Shown piece after piece: positions 50,739 through 58,587 of a DNA stretch of 64,000 bases. Origin of the DNA: Polynucleobacter paludilacus (GTDB taxonomy: Bacteria > Pseudomonadota > Gammaproteobacteria > Burkholderiales > Burkholderiaceae). The position numbers and the translations under genes were made by a program. The DNA lies in NCBI RefSeq assembly GCF_018687595.1, contig NZ_CP061298.1, positions 558,001-622,000 on the forward strand. The letters run 5' to 3'. Position 1 is the first letter of the stretch, and each line of letters begins with the position of its first letter. The notes beneath the pieces are model-generated. The model was given only the letters and a program-made list of their open reading frames with translations, was not told the origin of the DNA and ran no database searches.

Positions 50739-50900
50739 GAATGGGGTTTCTTCTAATGAATTTAAAAGGACGATCTCCATTTTAACGATTCAAGGAGTGC
50801 TTATTGGCAAGTGTCGAATTTGGGTATAGAGTAGGGTTTATCAGGCAAGCATTCTTAAATTCCGAATTTTCTACCGCACAATTGATTAAAGGAAGGCACC

Positions 50901-51449
50901 ATGAATCCAAAAGATTTTCAGGACTGGCAAAGAGAAAAAGCGAAAGAGCTGTTCACTTTCTCACACAAATTACTTGAAACCGCTAAAGAGATTGGCGATC
51001 ATCATCTGGCTGAAGTTGAGTACAGCATGAAAAATGCCATGGCTACTGCCAAGTCAGCCGCCAAGAATGACCTTGGTAAATTAAAAGATCTACAAGAAGA
51101 AGCAACAAAAGAAGCTGCTAAGCGTGCAGCAACTTACCAAAAGAAGGTTAAATCCTTGCTGAAGGATTTGGGTGAGAATGCTGCTGATGAAACAGAGAAA
51201 CATTTAGAGAAGGTGCGCCATTCATTGGTCAGCTGGCTTGAGGATGCAGAAAGCAAAATGCCAGCCCATGCAGACAAGTTATCGAAAGTGGTTCATGAAA
51301 TGTCGACCACTGGTCAGCAGATGTTTCAGGAGGGCCGTCGCATTGTGAATCAAGTGGCCGATACTGCCGAAAAGAACCTGGATGAGTTGGTCAAGAAAAC
51401 CTCGGCCGGTAAAGGCAAAGCAAAAGCAAAAGAAGCCGGTTCGGAATAA
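50901..51449 (+). CDS. Phasin-like helical protein
   Basis: This 182-residue protein is almost entirely helical with heptad-like repeats, beginning MNPKDFQDWQREKAKELF and containing a long basic/acidic amphipathic region. It ends with the basic tail KKTSAGKGKAKAKEAGSE. Composition and length resemble phasins, which coat polyhydroxyalkanoate granules; the bdhA gene in this window fits PHB use. A DNA-binding role like that of PhaF-type phasins is possible given the KGKAKAK tail. Identity is by similarity of character, not by a strict motif. Confidence 0.6.
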   Translation: MNPKDFQDWQREKAKELFTFSHKLLETAKEIGDHHLAEVEYSMKNAMATAKSAAKNDLGKLKDLQEEATKEAAKRAATYQKKVKSLLKDLGENAADETEKHLEKVRHSLVSWLEDAESKMPAHADKLSKVVHEMSTTGQQMFQEGRRIVNQVADTAEKNLDELVKKTSAGKGKAKAKEAGSE

Positions 51450-51466
51450 GATCGCTTTACTTTGAT

Positions 51467-51495
51467 AAAAGCCACCCTAGCGGTGGCTTTTTTAT
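51467..51495 (+). terminator. Rho-independent terminator after the phasin-like gene
   Basis: The stem AAAAGCCACC-CTAGC-GGTGGCTTTT is followed by more T residues. The same stem is used at 61970. On the other strand it may also serve the convergent small gene. Confidence 0.92.
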
Positions 51496-51716
51496 TTCCA
51501 ACCCTGTAACCAGCAATCACTGTCAGTCAATTCTCGCCAAGGAATGACTCGCACCTTTTTGCTGAAGACTGCCTCAAGCTCAACCGACTCTGCTATCAAT
51601 TCCTGTTCGGGATCTGAGTAGATCACTTTAGATACTAAAAAATGTTTCTCTTTATTCTGTGGCTGCACCGCAGTCCATTTAGTTAATAGCAGTTTCTTGG
51701 GGCTGAGGGGATTCAT
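51492..51716 (-). CDS. TIGR02450 family Trp-rich small protein
   Basis: This 74-residue protein begins MNPLSPKKLLLTKWTAVQPQ and ends CWLQGWK, fitting the TIGR02450 (DUF2389) conserved family with its invariant tryptophans. No function is known. It lies 14 bases upstream of nothing on its strand and 14 bases downstream of a lipoprotein gene, so the two may be cotranscribed. Confidence 0.82.
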   Translation of the reverse strand: MNPLSPKKLLLTKWTAVQPQNKEKHFLVSKVIYSDPEQELIAESVELEAVFSKKVRVIPWRELTDSDCWLQGWK

Positions 51717-51730
51717 CTACAGGGACCCCT

Positions 51731-52033
51731 TTAAAGTGCTGTGCATTGATATGCTTTATCGGCAATGGTGAGCTTGCCCTGACTAGGAATAAATTGCACT
51801 TCAGCATCTTGGGTGAGTGCGGGACATTGATTGGCAAAATAAGTCACCTCTCCCAGAGCGCCACAATGGGTATAAGTGGTATTGGGCAGGATCATTTGCG
51901 CCTGCTTGAGAATTATTGAGAGCTTCTGCCCATCGACATCTTGGCACTTCCAGGTCGTGTAGTCGACCCTGCCACAGGCAGAGAGCATGGTGTTGCCCAA
52001 AAGGAGGATGAGAGACTTTAATAGGGTTCGCAC
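51731..52033 (-). CDS. Small hypothetical lipoprotein
   Basis: This 100-residue protein has a lipoprotein signal (LLLGNTMLSACGR, lipid Cys20) and three or four further cysteines (KCQDVDG, HCGALG, NQCPAL, YQCTAL) that may form disulfides. I do not recognise a family. It precedes the TIGR02450 gene by 14 bases on the same strand, and is divergent from the FAH-like gene. Confidence 0.75.
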   Translation of the reverse strand: MRTLLKSLILLLGNTMLSACGRVDYTTWKCQDVDGQKLSIILKQAQMILPNTTYTHCGALGEVTYFANQCPALTQDAEVQFIPSQGKLTIADKAYQCTAL

Positions 52034-52076
52034 ACCCGAAGCATAGCGAAATTTTGGGCATTTTGCGTTTGGTATT

Positions 52077-52115
52077 AAGATTTATCTAGAGTGGTATAAA
52101 AAAGATAAAAATCTT
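52077..52115. promoter_or_regulatory. Inverted repeat upstream of the first Tat-exported FAH gene
   Basis: AAGATTT (52077-52083) and AAATCTT (52109-52115) form an inverted repeat, extended by ATC/GAT with a small bulge. It brackets TATAAA, a possible -10 region, just before the AAAGGAGA ribosome binding site. It may be an operator or a leader hairpin. Confidence 0.35.
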
Positions 52116-52127
52116 AAAGGAGACAAT

Positions 52128-53177
52128 ATGGATACAAATCGTCGCGATATTCTCAAGATGGGTAGCAGTGCTGCCTTAAGTAGCTTGCTGCTCTCTGGCA
52201 CTGCAGAGGCTGCTAGTAGTAATTCTCCAGTGGCAGTTGAGCCATTGACTGGAAAAGCGGGTTACCGAGTAGCAAACTACTTGCCACGCATGGGCGCTAC
52301 ATCCCGTCTAGGATTGGTTACTAATGATGGCATGGTGATTGATATCCCCGCTGAGGCGGCTCGTCAAAAACTGACCCTATCTTTCGACCCTACTTCCATG
52401 ATCTCCTTAGCGGGCTCTGGCAATCAAGGGCTCCTGGATTTGGCCAAGCTTTTTAAGAGCCGGGGTCAAGCCACTCAAAACGTGAACCAAATTATCTTGC
52501 TCTCACCAATCCCTAAACCTCAGAGCAATATTTACTGTGTTGGTTGGAACTATCTGGATCACTTCGAAGAAGGTTTAAAAAATCGCGAAGATAAAAGCAT
52601 CAAAGAGTATCCAAAGGTGCCCGTAATTTTCACTAAGGGCACTCAGACCATGAATGGCCCCTTTGACAAGATTCCTTACGATGGCGGTATTTCCACCATG
52701 ATTGATTGGGAAGCTGAGCTTGCCGTCGTGATTGGCAAGAAGGGTAAAAATATTTCCGAAGAAAATGCAATGGAATATGTTTTTGGCTACTCTGCCTATA
52801 ACGACACGACTGCCCGCGACATTCAGCAGAAGCGACAATCTGGCCAGTGGTTTAAGGGGAAGAGTCTAGACGGTCATGGACCAATGGGTCCTTGGGTAGT
52901 TACTGCTGGTGGCGTAGACCTTAAAGACGTGCGAGTGATTTGTCGGGTCAATGGAGTTGAAAAACAAAATGCCAGTTACGCGCAAATGTATTTCAAAATT
53001 CCGGCGATCATTGCAGAGTTATCGCGCGGCCTCACTTTGCTACCAGGTGACATTATTGCCACTGGTACACCTTCAGGAGTGGGCTATAGCAGAAATCCCC
53101 CTGAGTTTTTAAAGCCCGGTGATGTCATGGAGTCTGAGGTGACAGGTATCGGAATTATCCGAAATACGATTGCGTAA
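52128..53177 (+). CDS. Fumarylacetoacetate hydrolase family protein with Tat signal (copy 1)
   Basis: This 349-residue protein has an N-terminal twin-arginine signal (NRRDILKMGSSAALSSLLLS, ending AEAA) and an FAH-fold domain. The metal-binding Glu/Glu/Asp set is visible in DWEAELAVVIGKKG and the NDTTARDIQ region, and IYCVGWNYLDHFEEG and LPGDIIATGTPSGVGY are typical. Most FAH enzymes are cytosolic; export is unusual. Relatives hydrolyse or decarboxylate acylpyruvates; the substrate here is unknown. A paralogue is at 60910. AAAGGAGA is a strong ribosome binding site. Confidence 0.85.
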   Translation: MDTNRRDILKMGSSAALSSLLLSGTAEAASSNSPVAVEPLTGKAGYRVANYLPRMGATSRLGLVTNDGMVIDIPAEAARQKLTLSFDPTSMISLAGSGNQGLLDLAKLFKSRGQATQNVNQIILLSPIPKPQSNIYCVGWNYLDHFEEGLKNREDKSIKEYPKVPVIFTKGTQTMNGPFDKIPYDGGISTMIDWEAELAVVIGKKGKNISEENAMEYVFGYSAYNDTTARDIQQKRQSGQWFKGKSLDGHGPMGPWVVTAGGVDLKDVRVICRVNGVEKQNASYAQMYFKIPAIIAELSRGLTLLPGDIIATGTPSGVGYSRNPPEFLKPGDVMESEVTGIGIIRNTIA

Positions 53178-53227
53178 TAGCCTCACTAGTATAAAAAATG
53201 GTTATTTTTCAATAAGTTATGAGGATT

Positions 53228-53262
53228 TAGGGGTATGACTCTGTAAGAGTTTTCCCCTATTT
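53228..53262 (+). other. Interrupted stem-loop between the FAH gene and the histone-like gene
   Basis: TAGGGG (53228-53233) pairs with CCCCTA (53254-53259), and inside it ACTCT pairs with AGAGT around the loop GTA, with a 4/3 internal loop. TTT follows. It may be a weak terminator of the upstream gene or a structured leader of the downstream gene. The remaining bases up to 53347 are AT-rich, with TATACT at 53294 but no convincing -35. Confidence 0.45.
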
Positions 53263-53347
53263 AGACTGTCAATAACTCTACTTTTTATAGAGATATACTT
53301 GCTTTCGTAGTGGTTAGGGAACCATTTTTTAAATATTAGGAGACAAG

Positions 53348-53536
53348 ATGTCACAACACGATACATTGCTAGCCGCTTTTGAGAATTACATCGCTGAAAA
53401 CGAAAAATTCATTGGTAAGGGCGTTAAGGCATCCGCAGCTCGTGCTCGTAAAGCTTTGCAAGAAATTGCTGGTGCATGCAAAGAGCGCCGTAAAGAAATT
53501 ACTGCTCATAAAGAAGCAATGGAAGCGAAGAAATAA
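53348..53536 (+). CDS. Histone-H1-like small basic protein (Hc1-type)
   Basis: This 62-residue helical protein contains GVKASAARARKALQEIAGAC and a basic C-terminus (KERRKEITAHKE). It resembles short Hc1/histone-H1-like proteins found in Burkholderiales and chlamydiae, which bind DNA and compact the nucleoid. There is a strong ribosome binding site (AGGAGA). The AT-rich leader of about 170 bases suggests its own promoter and high expression. DNA binding is inferred from similarity and charge. Confidence 0.75.
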   Translation: MSQHDTLLAAFENYIAENEKFIGKGVKASAARARKALQEIAGACKERRKEITAHKEAMEAKK

Positions 53537-53562
53537 TCTTCTTGGGCTAACTCTGATTGATT

Positions 53563-53592
53563 AAAAACCTAGCTCATGAGGCTAGGTTTTTT
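53563..53592 (+). terminator. Rho-independent terminator after the histone-like gene
   Basis: AAAAACCTAGC pairs with GCTAGGTTTTTT across a TCATGAG loop. It overlaps the end of the convergent ybgC gene. Confidence 0.92.
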
Positions 53593-54028
53593 GCTTTTGG
53601 GAATCTACTGAATCCACTAAAGGAAATAGCCACTCTGGTAGACCCTTTGGCTTGTGTGTTTTGGTATCGACTGCCACCAAATGAATCAGTGCACTGGCCA
53701 GTAAAGTAGGCTCTTCAGATGGGTTGGCTTCATTGATCTTCTTGGCAGTTTGTTTAATCGCGATTTGAGTGCGACCGCGATGCTCAATCATTTGATCAAT
53801 CACTAAGAGGTCATCCAATCGTCCGGGACGATGAAAGTTCATGGTGAGCTCGCGCACGGGGAAAAGAATTTCGAATTCCTCTACTAACCTCAAGGGGCCG
53901 ATGCCTAGACCATGAAGCCAAGCAGCTCTGCTACGCTCAAAGATTTCTAGATAACGGGCATGGTAGACAAAGCCTGCAGTATCGGTATCGGAATAGCAAA
54001 CACGAAAGGTATAGGGAGTTGTAGTCAT
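53582..54028 (-). CDS. ybgC: YbgC-type acyl-CoA thioesterase
   Basis: This 148-residue hot-dog-fold thioesterase has the YbgC/FadM signature YSDTDTAGFVYHARYLEIFE with its catalytic Asp, then ERSRAAWLHGLGI. YbgC proteins hydrolyse acyl-CoA and are often tied to Tol-Pal, but no tol genes are here, so another 4HBT member is possible. It begins immediately after the GNAT gene stop, without spacing. Confidence 0.85.
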   Translation of the reverse strand: MTTTPYTFRVCYSDTDTAGFVYHARYLEIFERSRAAWLHGLGIGPLRLVEEFEILFPVRELTMNFHRPGRLDDLLVIDQMIEHRGRTQIAIKQTAKKINEANPSEEPTLLASALIHLVAVDTKTHKPKGLPEWLFPLVDSVDSQKQKT

Positions 54029-54466
54029 TTATGGCGCAGTAGGGTTCAATACCAACATCATAGAGCGATGTGGAATTCCTGCTTCATCATAAACAGGCCC
54101 ATGGGCTTGAAATCCCAATTTCTCATAAAAAGGAATGGCAACCATTTGGGCGTTGAGAACAAAACGCGCAATGCCTTGTGACTTCCCAAAACCAATTAAA
54201 GCCCCCAGCAGCTGTCCACCAAAACCCTGTCTTCGGTAGGGGCTCAATACTGCCATCCGACCAATCTTTCCGGCGCCGTCACTTTGTACAACCAGTCGTG
54301 CAGTGCCAATGCATTGTGAGTTTTGATATAGCAGGGCGTGTTGGGCTTGCGCATCATAGAGGTCAAGCTCCATTTCTTCTGGAACAGCTTGTTCTTCAAT
54401 GAAGACTGTTTTCCGAATTTGATAGGCATCCGGCTCTGCTTCAGCCCAACTCTTTATCAGTATCAC
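54029..54466 (-). CDS. GNAT family N-acetyltransferase
   Basis: This is a GNAT-fold acetyltransferase of 145 residues. IRKTVFIEEQAVPEEMELD resembles the ElaA-like group, and GRMAVLSPYRRQGFGGQLLG is the acetyl-CoA pyrophosphate loop. I start it at GTG (54464-54466), because GGAG lies 8 bases upstream and the protein then begins at the conserved strand ILIKSWAEAEP; the ATG 19 codons upstream gives an unlikely leader. The substrate is unknown. Confidence 0.85.
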   Translation of the reverse strand: MILIKSWAEAEPDAYQIRKTVFIEEQAVPEEMELDLYDAQAQHALLYQNSQCIGTARLVVQSDGAGKIGRMAVLSPYRRQGFGGQLLGALIGFGKSQGIARFVLNAQMVAIPFYEKLGFQAHGPVYDEAGIPHRSMMLVLNPTAP

Positions 54467-54546
54467 TAGATATTCTCCAAAAACTCCACTTACCCTAGTA
54501 CTACTACCAATATAGAGCATCAATTAAGACTTTTTTGTCTTAAAAC

Positions 54547-54561
54547 TGATAATGATCATGG
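54547..54561 (+). promoter_or_regulatory. Candidate Fur box
   Basis: TGATAATGATCATGG matches the 7-1-7 Fur consensus TGATAATnATTATCA at about 11 of 14 positions. It lies between the GNAT gene and the divergent two-repeat periplasmic protein gene, 58 bases before the latter's start. Confidence 0.45.
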
Positions 54562-54618
54562 TTACAATCAAAAAGCGGTTTACACCTGCATCTAAAAACC
54601 TCATTACTAGGAGTTATC

Positions 54619-55197
54619 TTGAAGAAATCAGTCTACGCTTTATTCGCCTCAATTGGCCTTGCTTTATCTGCTTCTGCATCAGCTCAAATGCCAGCTAAGA
54701 TGGTTCCTTTGGCAGCTGACGTCATGGTGTTGACTGCAACGATTGACTCGGTTGATATGAAAACCCGTGTTGTAACTTTAAAAGATGCGAATGGTAATTT
54801 GGCTCAGATGAACGTTGCTAAATCAGTAAATGATTTGGGTAAGGTAAAGAAGGGTGATGTTTTCGTGGTTGAGCATGCTCAAGCACTTGCAGTTGGATTG
54901 ACTGCAGCAGGAAAAGATCAGAAGCCCGGCGCCTCAGGCGTTCACTCTGTTGTGATGGCCGGCAAAGGTGCTGCTAAACCTTTTGAAGAAACTCAAGATA
55001 CCGTTTATGCAACGGTGAAGATTTCTACTATTGATTACAACAGCCGTGTTGTGACTTTTACACTCCCATCTGGTGAGAAGCAAAAAGTGAAAGTGGCTCC
55101 AAGTGTTTTAGGTCTTGAGAAATTCAAGGCAGGTGACGATGTGATGGTTGAGTTTGTTGATGACACCATCATCACCTTTGAAACCCCAAAGAAATAA
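54619..55197 (+). CDS. Periplasmic protein with two tandem repeats
   Basis: The 192-residue protein starts with TTG after a good AGGAG and has a signal peptide ending ASA|QMP (about residue 22). The mature part contains two similar units of about 55 residues: the first around ATIDSVDMKTRVVTLKD (residues about 40-95), the second around VKISTIDYNSRVVTFTL (about 133-188). Each holds a beta-barrel-like pattern and the KxGDxVxVE motif. No known enzyme motif is present. A candidate Fur box lies upstream, so metal-responsive control is possible. Confidence 0.72.
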   Translation: MKKSVYALFASIGLALSASASAQMPAKMVPLAADVMVLTATIDSVDMKTRVVTLKDANGNLAQMNVAKSVNDLGKVKKGDVFVVEHAQALAVGLTAAGKDQKPGASGVHSVVMAGKGAAKPFEETQDTVYATVKISTIDYNSRVVTFTLPSGEKQKVKVAPSVLGLEKFKAGDDVMVEFVDDTIITFETPKK

Positions 55198-55229
55198 TTC
55201 AGTTCAGACTGAAGTCATTAGTACCTAGC

Positions 55230-55260
55230 AAAAGCCCATCAATTGATGGGCTTTTTCTTT
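55230..55260 (+). terminator. Rho-independent terminator after the two-repeat protein gene
   Basis: AAAAGCCCATCAA pairs with TTGATGGGCTTTT, followed by TCTTT. Confidence 0.93.
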
Positions 55261-55270
55261 ATTCGCTCGC

Positions 55271-56089
55271 TTACCTACCGCTAGATTTAGCATTCGGAAA
55301 GAAGACCTGTTGCCCATCAATCTTGTAGGAAGCAATCGTAGACTGTCCGTCTTTAGAGATTAGCCAAGCAATAAAAGTTTGACCTAATACTTTCTTCACC
55401 TGAGGAAACTTCTCGGGGTTGACTAGCATCACACCATATTGATTAAAGAGTTTTCGGTCCCCTTCAACGACGATGATGAGATCACCGCGATTTTTAAAGC
55501 TGAGCCATGTGCCCCTATCAGCAAGAATGTAGGCATTCATAGCTGAGGCAGTATTGAGGGCAGGGCCCATGCCTGATCCGGTGTCTTTGTACCAAGCTTC
55601 ACCAGTAGGATTGATGCCAGCACTCTTCCAATAGCGAAGCTCTGCTGCGTTTGTGCCACTCTTATCGCCCCGAGAAACAAACGGTGACTGAGAAGCGGCA
55701 ATTTTCTGAAAGGCGTCATTAATGTCTTTGCCGCCTGCAATCTTGGCTGGATCACTTTTAGGCCCAATCAGAATGAAATCGTTGTACATCACCTCATATC
55801 GCTTAGTAGCAAAACCCTCAGCTACAAATTGTTCTTCTGCCGATTTGTCATGAACAAAGACCACATCGGCATCACCTCGGCGACCAATATCTAAGGCCTG
55901 GCCCGTACCAACCGCAATGACTTTGACATCAATGCCACTCTTACTTTTAAAGATCGGTAATAGATAACTAAATAGACCCGACTGCTCTGTAGAAGTTGTG
56001 GAGGAGACCACGATACTTTTCTCTTGAGTGAAGCCACAACTGGCAAAACTTATTAGAACAACGAGAAAAAATGTTTTGATGATGTTCAT
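55271..56089 (-). CDS. Tungstate-binding-type ABC transporter substrate-binding protein (TupA-like)
   Basis: This 272-residue exported binding protein contains SIVVSSTTSTEQSGLFSYLL, the oxyanion-binding start typical of TupA. GTGQALDIGRRGDADVVFVH and SRGDKSGTNAAELRYW are further family blocks. The signal sequence MNIIKTFFLVVLISFASC has a possible lipobox at Cys18. I use this ATG because a longer upstream reading runs through the intergenic space. Its partner permease and ATPase genes are probably at 33500-34898, so the operon is split. An OxlT-like gene is divergent from it. Confidence 0.88.
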   Translation of the reverse strand: MNIIKTFFLVVLISFASCGFTQEKSIVVSSTTSTEQSGLFSYLLPIFKSKSGIDVKVIAVGTGQALDIGRRGDADVVFVHDKSAEEQFVAEGFATKRYEVMYNDFILIGPKSDPAKIAGGKDINDAFQKIAASQSPFVSRGDKSGTNAAELRYWKSAGINPTGEAWYKDTGSGMGPALNTASAMNAYILADRGTWLSFKNRGDLIIVVEGDRKLFNQYGVMLVNPEKFPQVKKVLGQTFIAWLISKDGQSTIASYKIDGQQVFFPNAKSSGR

Positions 56090-56192
56090 GTGCGGGAAAA
56101 CCCTTATATTTAATGACAAGGATGTAACTACTAAATGCAAAGTTTTTGTTGATGCAGTATAAACAGGAGATGCTGCATAACAAGGAGACAAA
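56090..56192. promoter_or_regulatory. Divergent tupA/oxlT-like intergenic region
   Basis: These 103 bases carry both promoters. ATGCAG (56152-56157) and CTGCAT (56173-56178) form an inverted repeat just upstream of the OxlT-like start, and CCTT/AAGG (56102/56118) form a weaker one. Neither matches the known ModE operator well enough to name. AAGGAGA is the ribosome binding site of the + gene. Confidence 0.4.
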
Positions 56193-57830
56193 ATGTTCCA
56201 TCTATTAGATAAAGAAAGAACCATTGCGGGTTCTGGTTTTAATCGCTGGCTGGTGCCACCAGCTGCATTGGCTATTCACCTGTGTATCGGTATGGCTTAC
56301 GGCTTCTCCGTTTTCTGGTTACCTCTTTCAAAAGCATTGGGTGTTTCTCAGGGCGGAACAGAAGCAATTAAATGTCCAGCAGATGTAGGCTTTATTGGAC
56401 AACTCTTTACTACCACCTGCGATTGGCAAATTTCCACGCTGGGTTGGATGTACACCTTGTTCTTTGTATTCCTTGGTATCTCAGCTGCAATTTGGGGTGG
56501 TTGGTTAGAGCGCGCTGGTCCTCGTAAAGCAGGCGTCGTTGCTGCTTTCTGTTGGGGTGGCGGCATGCTCATCTCTGCTCTCGGCGTTCATCTGCATCAG
56601 TTTTGGATGATGATCATCGGTTCTGGTGTTATCGGTGGTATCGGCTTGGGATTGGGTTACATCTCTCCTGTATCCACCTTGATTAAGTGGTTCCCAGATC
56701 GTCGCGGTATGGCAACCGGCATGGCCATCATGGGCTTTGGTGGTGGCGCCATGATTGGCTCACCCTTAGCAGCGATGTTGATGAAAAACTTTGCCTCTCC
56801 AACGAGTGTTGGTGTGGCACAAACCTTCGTAGTGATGGGGCTTGGCTATTTTGTGTACATGATGTGTGGCGCTTTTGGCTATCGCATCCCAGCAAGCGAT
56901 TGGAAACCTGTAGGCTGGACTCCGCCCGTTTCGCAGGGCAGCAACGCCATGATTACCAACCGCAGCGTTAGTGTTAAAAAAGTGTGGGGCATTCCTCAGT
57001 TCTGGTTGGTGTGGATGGTGCTGTGTATGAACGTCTCGGCAGGTATTGGTGTGATTGGTATGGCATCACCAATGCTGCAAGAAGTATTTGCTGGTAGTTT
57101 GATTGGTGTTCAACAAACCTTTACCGAACTCGATAAAACACAGCTCACTGCAATTGCTGGAATCGCTGCTGGCTTTACAGCGCTGATTAGCTTATTTAAC
57201 ATTGGTGGTCGTTTTTTCTGGGCTAGCTTGTCTGATAAGTTAGGTCGCAAGATGACCTACATTGTCTTCTTCGTCTTAGGTGGCGCAATGTACTTTAGCG
57301 TGCCAAGTAGTGCTCAGGCAGGCAATCTGGCCTTATTCGTCGGCGCCTTCTGCATCATCTTGAGTATGTATGGTGGTGGCTTCGCGACGGTGCCTGCTTA
57401 CCTGGCGGATTTGTTTGGTACACAGAACGTGGGTGCGATTCATGGCCGTTTATTAACCGCTTGGTCTACTGCCGGTATCTTGGGCCCAGTCGTTGTGAAC
57501 TATATGCGCGACTATCAGTTAGGTTTAGGCTTGCCACGTGCTCAGGTTTATAACCAAACCATGTACATCCTCACAGGCATGTTGGCAATTGGTTTGATCT
57601 GTAACTTATTGATTCGTCCAGTAGCTGATAAGTGGTTCATGACTGATGCTGAGTTGGCTGAAGAGAAGCGCTTAGCACATGAAAAAGCCTTAAGCTCGGT
57701 TGTAACTGGCTCTGGCGGTAATGAACAAACTTCATCGTTGACAGTCTTGTTAGCATGGATTGCTGTAGGTATTCCATTGGCTTGGGGTATTTATAAAACA
57801 GTCTTAAGTGCAATGAAGCTCTTTGCGTAA
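56193..57830 (+). CDS. OxlT-like oxalate/formate antiporter family MFS transporter
   Basis: This is a 545-residue major facilitator with 12 or more helices, of the oxalate/formate antiporter group. AIHLCIGMAYGFSVFWLPLS in helix 1, GGIGLGLGYISPVSTLIKWF with PDRRGMATGMAIMG, and GGGFATVPAYLADLFGTQNV are the conserved blocks. A long loop holds an unusual KCPADVGFIGQLFTTTCDWQ insert between helices 1 and 2. The real substrate could be another dicarboxylate. A terminator follows. Confidence 0.86.
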   Translation: MFHLLDKERTIAGSGFNRWLVPPAALAIHLCIGMAYGFSVFWLPLSKALGVSQGGTEAIKCPADVGFIGQLFTTTCDWQISTLGWMYTLFFVFLGISAAIWGGWLERAGPRKAGVVAAFCWGGGMLISALGVHLHQFWMMIIGSGVIGGIGLGLGYISPVSTLIKWFPDRRGMATGMAIMGFGGGAMIGSPLAAMLMKNFASPTSVGVAQTFVVMGLGYFVYMMCGAFGYRIPASDWKPVGWTPPVSQGSNAMITNRSVSVKKVWGIPQFWLVWMVLCMNVSAGIGVIGMASPMLQEVFAGSLIGVQQTFTELDKTQLTAIAGIAAGFTALISLFNIGGRFFWASLSDKLGRKMTYIVFFVLGGAMYFSVPSSAQAGNLALFVGAFCIILSMYGGGFATVPAYLADLFGTQNVGAIHGRLLTAWSTAGILGPVVVNYMRDYQLGLGLPRAQVYNQTMYILTGMLAIGLICNLLIRPVADKWFMTDAELAEEKRLAHEKALSSVVTGSGGNEQTSSLTVLLAWIAVGIPLAWGIYKTVLSAMKLFA

Positions 57831-57846
57831 GCTTTACTGCTCTCAG

Positions 57847-57878
57847 AAAAACGGCTCCTCGTGAGCCGTTTTTTTATT
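57847..57878 (+). terminator. Rho-independent terminator after the OxlT-like gene
   Basis: AAAAACGGCTC pairs with GAGCCGTTTTT around CTCGT, followed by TTATTT. Confidence 0.94.
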
Positions 57879-57889
57879 TCCAAACTGTT

Positions 57890-58513
57890 TTAATCTTGCT
57901 TCATCAACTTGAGCATCGCCTGCAGATCTTCTAGGGAAGATTGTTTGAGGTTCTGAATCACCCCGTCGTATTCTGAAGGCGTACGATTCTGACTCAGTTT
58001 AAATTTACCAACCAGACTCGAAATCTTGATTTCAATTCCAACAATGGCTTTGAGCATCATTTGGACATAGTCTTCTGGCGCATCATCGAGCTTCCAGTCA
58101 GATTGATAGATAGGCTCATGAGTGTCGGTGAGTTGCGATACATGTTGACGAATCCATTGCGGATCTTCTTTAAGATTCAGAACACCTTGCACATGAACTA
58201 CGGCGTAATTCCAGGTGGGAACGACTTTGCCAGTCTCATATTTTGATGGATACCAGGCAGGGGTGATGTAAGCATGTGGCCCATGAAAAATTGCCGTCAC
58301 TTTAACCTCGCCTGCTTGGGCTAATTTGGTTAAGGGATTCATTCTGGCAATGTGACCATGTAAATATTGGCCATCTTTACTTACCACCAGTGGGATGTGA
58401 TTGATTTCGAGTTCACCGTCTGTATTGCCAATCAGAGTGGCAAGGGGGTATTCACCCATGATCTTCAATAAGATCCCGCGGTCCTCGACTAAGAAATGCT
58501 TGGGTAGGTACAT
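57890..58513 (-). CDS. PaiB-family FMN-binding protein
   Basis: This 207-residue protein belongs to the PaiB family (FMN-binding negative transcriptional regulator). MYLPKHFLVEDRGILLKIM and the FHGPHAYITPAWYPSKYETG block are diagnostic; the fold is a flavin-binding split barrel. Regulation of sporulation or degradative enzymes is known only in Bacillus, and the role here may be a flavin reductase-like one. It is divergent from feoA. Confidence 0.88.
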   Translation of the reverse strand: MYLPKHFLVEDRGILLKIMGEYPLATLIGNTDGELEINHIPLVVSKDGQYLHGHIARMNPLTKLAQAGEVKVTAIFHGPHAYITPAWYPSKYETGKVVPTWNYAVVHVQGVLNLKEDPQWIRQHVSQLTDTHEPIYQSDWKLDDAPEDYVQMMLKAIVGIEIKISSLVGKFKLSQNRTPSEYDGVIQNLKQSSLEDLQAMLKLMKQD

Positions 58514-58587
58514 AAGTATCTCGGCTTAATCAGTATTTCTGACAGTGTATTACTACAACTCGGCGTAGGTCGGGTACTTGCTACAGA

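Noticed and set aside
53582..54028. Part of a tol-pal operon
   Set aside because: The thioesterase resembles YbgC but no tol or pal genes are adjacent.
56102..56121. CCTT-N12-AAGG as a ModE/TunR tungstate operator
   Set aside because: The arms are only four bases and do not match the known ModE consensus, so it is not named.
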